From contig CANQMC010000052.1 of the NCBI GenBank assembly GCA_947624855.1, forward strand, positions 1-8,546: DNA of 8,546 nucleotides, given 5' to 3'. Each line of letters begins with the position of its first letter. Within the stretch, counting starts at the first letter, position 1. The notes under the pieces are model-generated. The model was not told the DNA's origin, did not search any database, and saw only the letters and a program-made list of their open reading frames with translations. Below, in pieces: positions 5,275 through 8,546 of this stretch. Source of the DNA: an uncultured Bacilli bacterium (GTDB taxonomy: Bacteria; Bacillota_I; Bacilli_A; RF39; UBA660). Both the position numbers and the translations under genes were made by a program.

Positions 5275-7409
5275 TGAAGAAATTAGTAAATTTTGAAATA
5301 TTAAAAAAAATTAATTTAGTTATTTGTATTATTTTTCTTTCATTTTTACCTGAAGTACAGGCTTTAACTACTAATTATAAAAATATAAATGAAAAAAATT
5401 TGGCTTATGTTACGCCTAGTCAAAGTACTTTATATAATAATTATGAATATGTAATTGATAATTATGATGTGGATATAATTGTAAATGAAAATAATACTTT
5501 TGATATAACAGAAACAATTACTGCATATTTTAATGTGGCAAAACATGGAATATTTAGAACTATTCCACTAAAGAATACAATTACAAGATTAGATGGTACA
5601 ACATCTAATAATATGACACAAGTAACAAATTTAAGTGTTAATAATGAATATACGACATCAAAAGAAAATGGAAATTATAAAATTCAAATAGGTTTGCAAA
5701 ATCTTATGTTAACAGGGGAACAAAATTATGTAATAAAATATACATATAATTTAGGAAAAGATCCTATTAAAGATTATGATGAATTATACTATAATATAAT
5801 TGGTGATGAATGGGATACAGTTATTGGGAATGTTAATTTTACAATTACAATGCCAAAAGCATTTGATTCTAGTAAATTAGGTTTTTCATCTGGAAAAAAA
5901 GGATCAATAGATAATAGTAATGTAAAATATACAGTTGATGGTAATAAAATTATAGGAAGTTATGATGGAGTACTTGATGTTGGTGAAGCTTTAACAGTAA
6001 GATGTGAACTTGATGAAGGTTATTTTGTGGGAGCAGGTCTTATAGTTAATGTAATAGATTATTTAATATTTGGAATACCTTTTTTGTTTTTAGGAATAGC
6101 AATATTTTTGTGGTATAAATTTGGCCGTGATGAACAAGTTGTAGAAACAGTTGAATTTTATCCACCTAAGGATTTTAATAGTTTAGATGTTGGCTTTTTA
6201 TATAAAGGTTTTGCTAATAATAAGGATGTTACTTCGCTACTTATTTATTTAGCTAATAAAGGATATCTTGAAATTATTGACTTAAATTCTAAAAAAGGAA
6301 ATTTAAGCAAAGATTCAATAAATAATGCTAATCAAAAAATAGTTGAATTGCAAAATAAAATAAATGAAGAAAGAAGAATTAATCCTAATTCGCAAAAAAT
6401 TAAATATTTTGAAAATATGTTAGATATTTATAAAAATATTGATACTCCGATTGATTATGAACAATATGGTTTAAAATCTTCAGTTAAATCTAATAATGAA
6501 AATAAGTTTTTAATTAGGAAACTTAAAGATTATGATGGAAATAATATGCTTGAACAATGGTTTATGCAAGGATTATTTGAATATAATACAGAAGTTACAG
6601 ATAAGATGTTATATAATAATTTTTATATAACTAATAATAGAATAATTAATTATATTAATAATAAACAAAATAAAGCTAAAATATTTGAAAAATCTGCTTC
6701 AAATAAAAAGTTTTTAATTATTTTAATGATTATTGCTACATATTGTTTAATTAATATACCATTAGTAGTTAAATATGGAGAATCAAATTTATTAATTATT
6801 TTATTAATTATATCAGGTATGGGCTTTTCATTTTTATTTATTTTCTTATTTGGAAATACATCTAAAGGTACAAAAATATTTGGTATATTATGGGGATTAT
6901 TTTTGATTGTTATGCCATTTATATTTATGGTATTACCAATATTAATGCAAAATGTAGTATATATTATTGGTTATATTTTGGGAATAATCTGTATTTTAGG
7001 TATGTTTCTTTGTGTTATTTATCTTCCAAAAAGAACAAAGTATGGTAATGAAATGTTAGGGAAATTAATCGGATTTAAAAATTTTTTAGAAACTGTTGAA
7101 AAAGATAAATTAGAATCTTTAGTTACTCAAAATCCAAATTATTTTTATGATATTTTGCCATATACTTATGTTTTAGGAGTATCTGATATATGGATTAAAA
7201 AATTTGAATCAATATCATTACAAGCTCCATCTTGGTATAATAGTTCTAATTCTTTTGATGTTTCAACTTTTAGTACATTTATGAATTCGACTATGACTTC
7301 AGCTCAAAGTGTTATGTCATCAAGACCATCTAGTGGTTTTGATAGTGATTCATCTGGTGGAGGATCATCTGGAGATGGCTCTGGTGGAGGAGGGGGAGGC
7401 TCTTGGTAG
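5271..7409 (+). CDS. DUF2207 family multi-pass membrane protein
   Basis: This is a 712-residue membrane protein of the DUF2207 family, function unknown, and a usual partner of LemA. A signal peptide (about 1-31, ending VQA) leads to an extracytoplasmic beta-rich DUF2207 domain (about 58-250) with GIFRTIPL (93-100) and the YYNIIGDEW segment (173-181) typical of the family. One membrane helix (about 257-281) enters the cytoplasm, followed by a charged region (284-480). Four more helices lie at about 481-500, 506-528, 535-558 and 562-586. The tail is rich in serine and glycine and ends in a six-glycine run and SW, also common in this family. By the positive-inside rule the C terminus is cytoplasmic. 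It starts at ATG 5271 within the lemA stop (ATGA overlap); a second ATG follows at once (5274). No separate ribosome site is evident. Confidence 0.9.
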   Translation: MMKKLVNFEILKKINLVICIIFLSFLPEVQALTTNYKNINEKNLAYVTPSQSTLYNNYEYVIDNYDVDIIVNENNTFDITETITAYFNVAKHGIFRTIPLKNTITRLDGTTSNNMTQVTNLSVNNEYTTSKENGNYKIQIGLQNLMLTGEQNYVIKYTYNLGKDPIKDYDELYYNIIGDEWDTVIGNVNFTITMPKAFDSSKLGFSSGKKGSIDNSNVKYTVDGNKIIGSYDGVLDVGEALTVRCELDEGYFVGAGLIVNVIDYLIFGIPFLFLGIAIFLWYKFGRDEQVVETVEFYPPKDFNSLDVGFLYKGFANNKDVTSLLIYLANKGYLEIIDLNSKKGNLSKDSINNANQKIVELQNKINEERRINPNSQKIKYFENMLDIYKNIDTPIDYEQYGLKSSVKSNNENKFLIRKLKDYDGNNMLEQWFMQGLFEYNTEVTDKMLYNNFYITNNRIINYINNKQNKAKIFEKSASNKKFLIILMIIATYCLINIPLVVKYGESNLLIILLIISGMGFSFLFIFLFGNTSKGTKIFGILWGLFLIVMPFIFMVLPILMQNVVYIIGYILGIICILGMFLCVIYLPKRTKYGNEMLGKLIGFKNFLETVEKDKLESLVTQNPNYFYDILPYTYVLGVSDIWIKKFESISLQAPSWYNSSNSFDVSTFSTFMNSTMTSAQSVMSSRPSSGFDSDSSGGGSSGDGSGGGGGGSW

Positions 7410-7420
7410 CTCTCTTTTTT
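7394..7420 (+). terminator. Intrinsic terminator of the lemA/DUF2207 operon, overlapping its stop codon
   Basis: GGGA (7394-7397) and GCT (7399-7401) pair with AGC (7408-7410) and TCTC (7411-7414), with one bulged G and one G-U pair, around a 6-nt loop. Six T follow (7415-7420). The TAG stop (7407-7409) lies in the hairpin, so the terminator uses the codons of the Gly-Ser-Trp tail. Confidence 0.65.
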
Positions 7421-7577
7421 AGTGTAAACTATTAACATAAATAGATATAATTTAAGTAGAAAGTTTAGTTATATATTTAAAATAATTTAAATTATTGGTT
7501 AAAGAATATCAGAAAAAGCTAAAGAAATATCTTTTAAACTTTATATGATTCAGGGAGATGATTCCAATTAATAAAGG
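7421..7577. other. Intergenic stretch between convergent units, nothing recognised
   Basis: This AT-rich spacer separates the DUF2207 terminator from the DUF362 terminator. It holds a TATAAT at 7446-7451 without a usable -35 box, and a 22-codon open stretch (7503-7568, stop at 7569-7571) with an internal ATG at 7545 but no ribosome site. I see no supported gene or RNA. Confidence 0.5.
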
Positions 7578-7608
7578 AAAAAAATTCTAGTAACGTTTAA
7601 TTACTAGA
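7578..7608 (-). terminator. Intrinsic terminator of the DUF362 gene
   Basis: A perfect 8-bp inverted repeat, TCTAGTAA (7586-7593) and TTACTAGA (7601-7608), has a 7-nt loop. On the minus strand the stem is followed by one base and then seven T (complement of 7578-7584). It lies 10 nt beyond the TAA stop of the DUF362 gene. Confidence 0.8.
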
Positions 7609-7618
7609 TTTAAATATT

Positions 7619-8332
7619 TTATATTTCTATTAACTCATATTCACGAGTACCAATTCCTAATTCATCAGCAGCTTCAATTGTATGTATTCCTTGTCTAGAA
7701 TTAATTCTTTCTAATAAATGCTCACGTCCAGGATCATCAGAATTTTTAACTAAATCAATACAAGCTTGATCTATAGCAATAGGATCGGTTGATGCTAGTA
7801 TTCCTATATCTTTCATACAAGGATCTTCTGCTACATTACAACAATCACAATCAACAGACATATTACACATAATATTAATATATAAAATATTATCACCAAA
7901 ATATTTTACTATTGATGATGCTGCATCAGCCATTGATTCTAAAAACTTAATTTGATTGGTTTTAAACATATCATCATAACTTCCATTTTCTTTACCAGCA
8001 CAGTGAATATATCTTTTTCCTTTACTAGATGCAATACCAATAGATAACTGTTTTAAAGCTCCACCATATCCACCCATAGGATGTCCTTTAAAATGTGATA
8101 ATACTAACATTGAATCATAATTTTCAATATTTTTACCAACATAATTTTTCTTTATTACTTTGCCATTAGGTATATCTAATACTATATCTCCATCACTATC
8201 CATAATATCGACATCAAAATATTTACTCCATTTATGACTATCCATTAATTTTTTATGTTTTTCTGTTGTGTCTCTTGCTCCATCATAAGCTGTATTACAT
8301 TCTACAACTGTTCCTTTAACATAATCTATCAT
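7619..8332 (-). CDS. DUF362 domain protein, probably lacking its true 5' end
   Basis: From its first ATG this reads as 237 residues of a DUF362-family protein, a group often annotated as ferredoxin-like; the function is not established. Family motifs are ECNTAY (11-16), LSHFKGH (78-84) followed by a GGYGGALKQLSIGIAS stretch, HCAGK (110-114) and a cysteine cluster C162, C164, C165, C172 in the segment before DIGILAS. No separate C-terminal 4Fe-4S ferredoxin domain is present. The ATG at 8332 is a formal start only: it has no ribosome site, and the conserved sequence continues in frame for 49 codons upstream (8333-8479) to a TAA. The rest of the frame to the stop at 7619 is undamaged, and a good terminator follows. 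Read it as a recently 5'-disrupted gene, or one using a non-standard start. Confidence 0.8.
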   Translation of the reverse strand: MIDYVKGTVVECNTAYDGARDTTEKHKKLMDSHKWSKYFDVDIMDSDGDIVLDIPNGKVIKKNYVGKNIENYDSMLVLSHFKGHPMGGYGGALKQLSIGIASSKGKRYIHCAGKENGSYDDMFKTNQIKFLESMADAASSIVKYFGDNILYINIMCNMSVDCDCCNVAEDPCMKDIGILASTDPIAIDQACIDLVKNSDDPGREHLLERINSRQGIHTIEAADELGIGTREYELIEI

Positions 8333-8479
8333 TGGTTTTAAAAATTCTGGTCTAAGATAATTTTGATTACCTTCTTCTCCTGAATGTACCTTAACAGCAA
8401 CTTTACTGGGTAAGTTTTTTCCTAATTTTTTATAAATATCTACAACTGCTTCCGGTGTAAGTTTTTTTGTAAAGTTGTG
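8333..8479 (-). pseudogene. 5' part of the DUF362 reading frame without a start codon
   Basis: Translated on the minus strand, these 49 codons begin HNFTKKLTPEAVVDIYKKLG and continue through KVAVKVHSGEEGNQNYLRPEF into the MIDYVKG of the next entry. This matches the usual N-terminal part of the family (FTK-x-x-TPEA, KVAVK, GNxNxLRPEF). No ATG, GTG or TTG occurs in it, and an in-frame TAA stands at 8482-8480. Upstream of the TAA, AGT CAT AAA GTT gives SHKV, which resembles the expected residues before FTK, as if a few inserted bases brought in the stop. No minus-strand ATG exists from there to the window end. Confidence 0.65.
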
Positions 8480-8489
8480 TTAAACTTTA
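8470..8489. repeat. Inverted repeat at the damaged 5' end of the DUF362 frame
   Basis: TAAAGTT (8470-8476) and AACTTTA (8483-8489) form a perfect 7-bp inverted repeat with a 6-nt centre that contains the in-frame TAA seen on the minus strand. It lies directly upstream of the -35 position of the plus-strand promoter at 8489-8517. It has no T-run on either side in terminator position, so an operator or a mutational scar is more likely than a terminator. Confidence 0.5.
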
Positions 8490-8546
8490 TGACTGATAAA
8501 CAAAAAAGTGGTATAATAGAGATGCCAAACAAAATGTAGAAGGGAG
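8489..8546 (+). promoter_or_regulatory. Promoter and ribosome site of a gene starting beyond the window
   Basis: A -35-like ATGACT (8489-8494) is followed by a 17-bp spacer and TATAAT (8512-8517), with an extended -10 TG at 8509-8510. The window ends with a Shine-Dalgarno AGAAGGGAG (8538-8546), so a plus-strand start codon is expected within about 10 nt after the last base. The gene is divergent from DUF362. Confidence 0.65.

Noticed and set aside
7503..7571. Short open stretch ending in MIQGDDSN as a small gene or remnant
   Set aside because: It has only 22 codons between stops, no ribosome site and no recognisable family, and it sits between two terminators.
8522..8539. Five-codon leader peptide (ATG to TAG) before the ribosome site at the window end
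   Set aside because: It begins only a few bases after the expected transcription start, has no ribosome site and shows no codon bias for attenuation; the downstream gene is not visible.

Overview
The window is strongly AT-rich (GC looks like roughly a quarter, by eye). Stop usage is normal (TGA is a real stop and tryptophan is TGG), so this is the standard bacterial code. A class B sortase with its anchored substrate, a LemA/DUF2207 pair, a YugP-type zinc peptidase, an OmpR/HK pair and AGGAGG-like ribosome sites all point to a low-GC Firmicutes/Bacilli lineage. An uncultured gut RF39-like or Erysipelotrichia-like bacterium would fit, but that placement is inference only.

Layout. (1) 17-2028, plus strand: a two-component system. 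The OmpR-type response regulator and its membrane histidine kinase overlap by 8 nt, behind a well-formed promoter with a very short leader. (2) 2109-2807, plus strand: a single-gene unit for a YugP-like membrane zinc metallopeptidase. Its terminator begins inside the coding sequence. (3) 4525-2801, minus strand: a class B sortase (TTG start) followed by a secreted protein of unknown function that ends in an NPQTS cell-wall sorting signal, then a strong terminator. The two look like an enzyme and its dedicated substrate. (4) 4526-4725: a divergent control region between the sortase and lemA. It carries TTTATGAA three times at exact 20-bp spacing. (5) 4726-7420, plus strand: lemA and a DUF2207 membrane protein, overlapping by 4 nt and ending in a hairpin terminator. 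(6) 8479-7578, minus strand: a DUF362-family gene. Its conserved reading frame continues about 49 codons upstream of its first ATG to an in-frame TAA, with no usable start codon, so it looks 5'-damaged. (7) 8489-8546, plus strand: an extended -10 promoter and a Shine-Dalgarno sequence for a gene that begins just past the window edge.

How the genes work together. Most products act at the membrane or cell surface: signal sensing (kinase), membrane proteolysis (YugP-like), covalent display of a surface protein (sortase and substrate), and an envelope-associated LemA/DUF2207 module. A shared envelope role is plausible, but the sequence shows no direct regulatory link from the two-component system to the other genes. 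The clearest unexplained element is the 20-bp-phased repeat between the sortase and lemA operons. The clearest unexplained protein is the NPQTS-anchored secreted protein. No CRISPR array, tRNA, rRNA or insertion sequence was seen.
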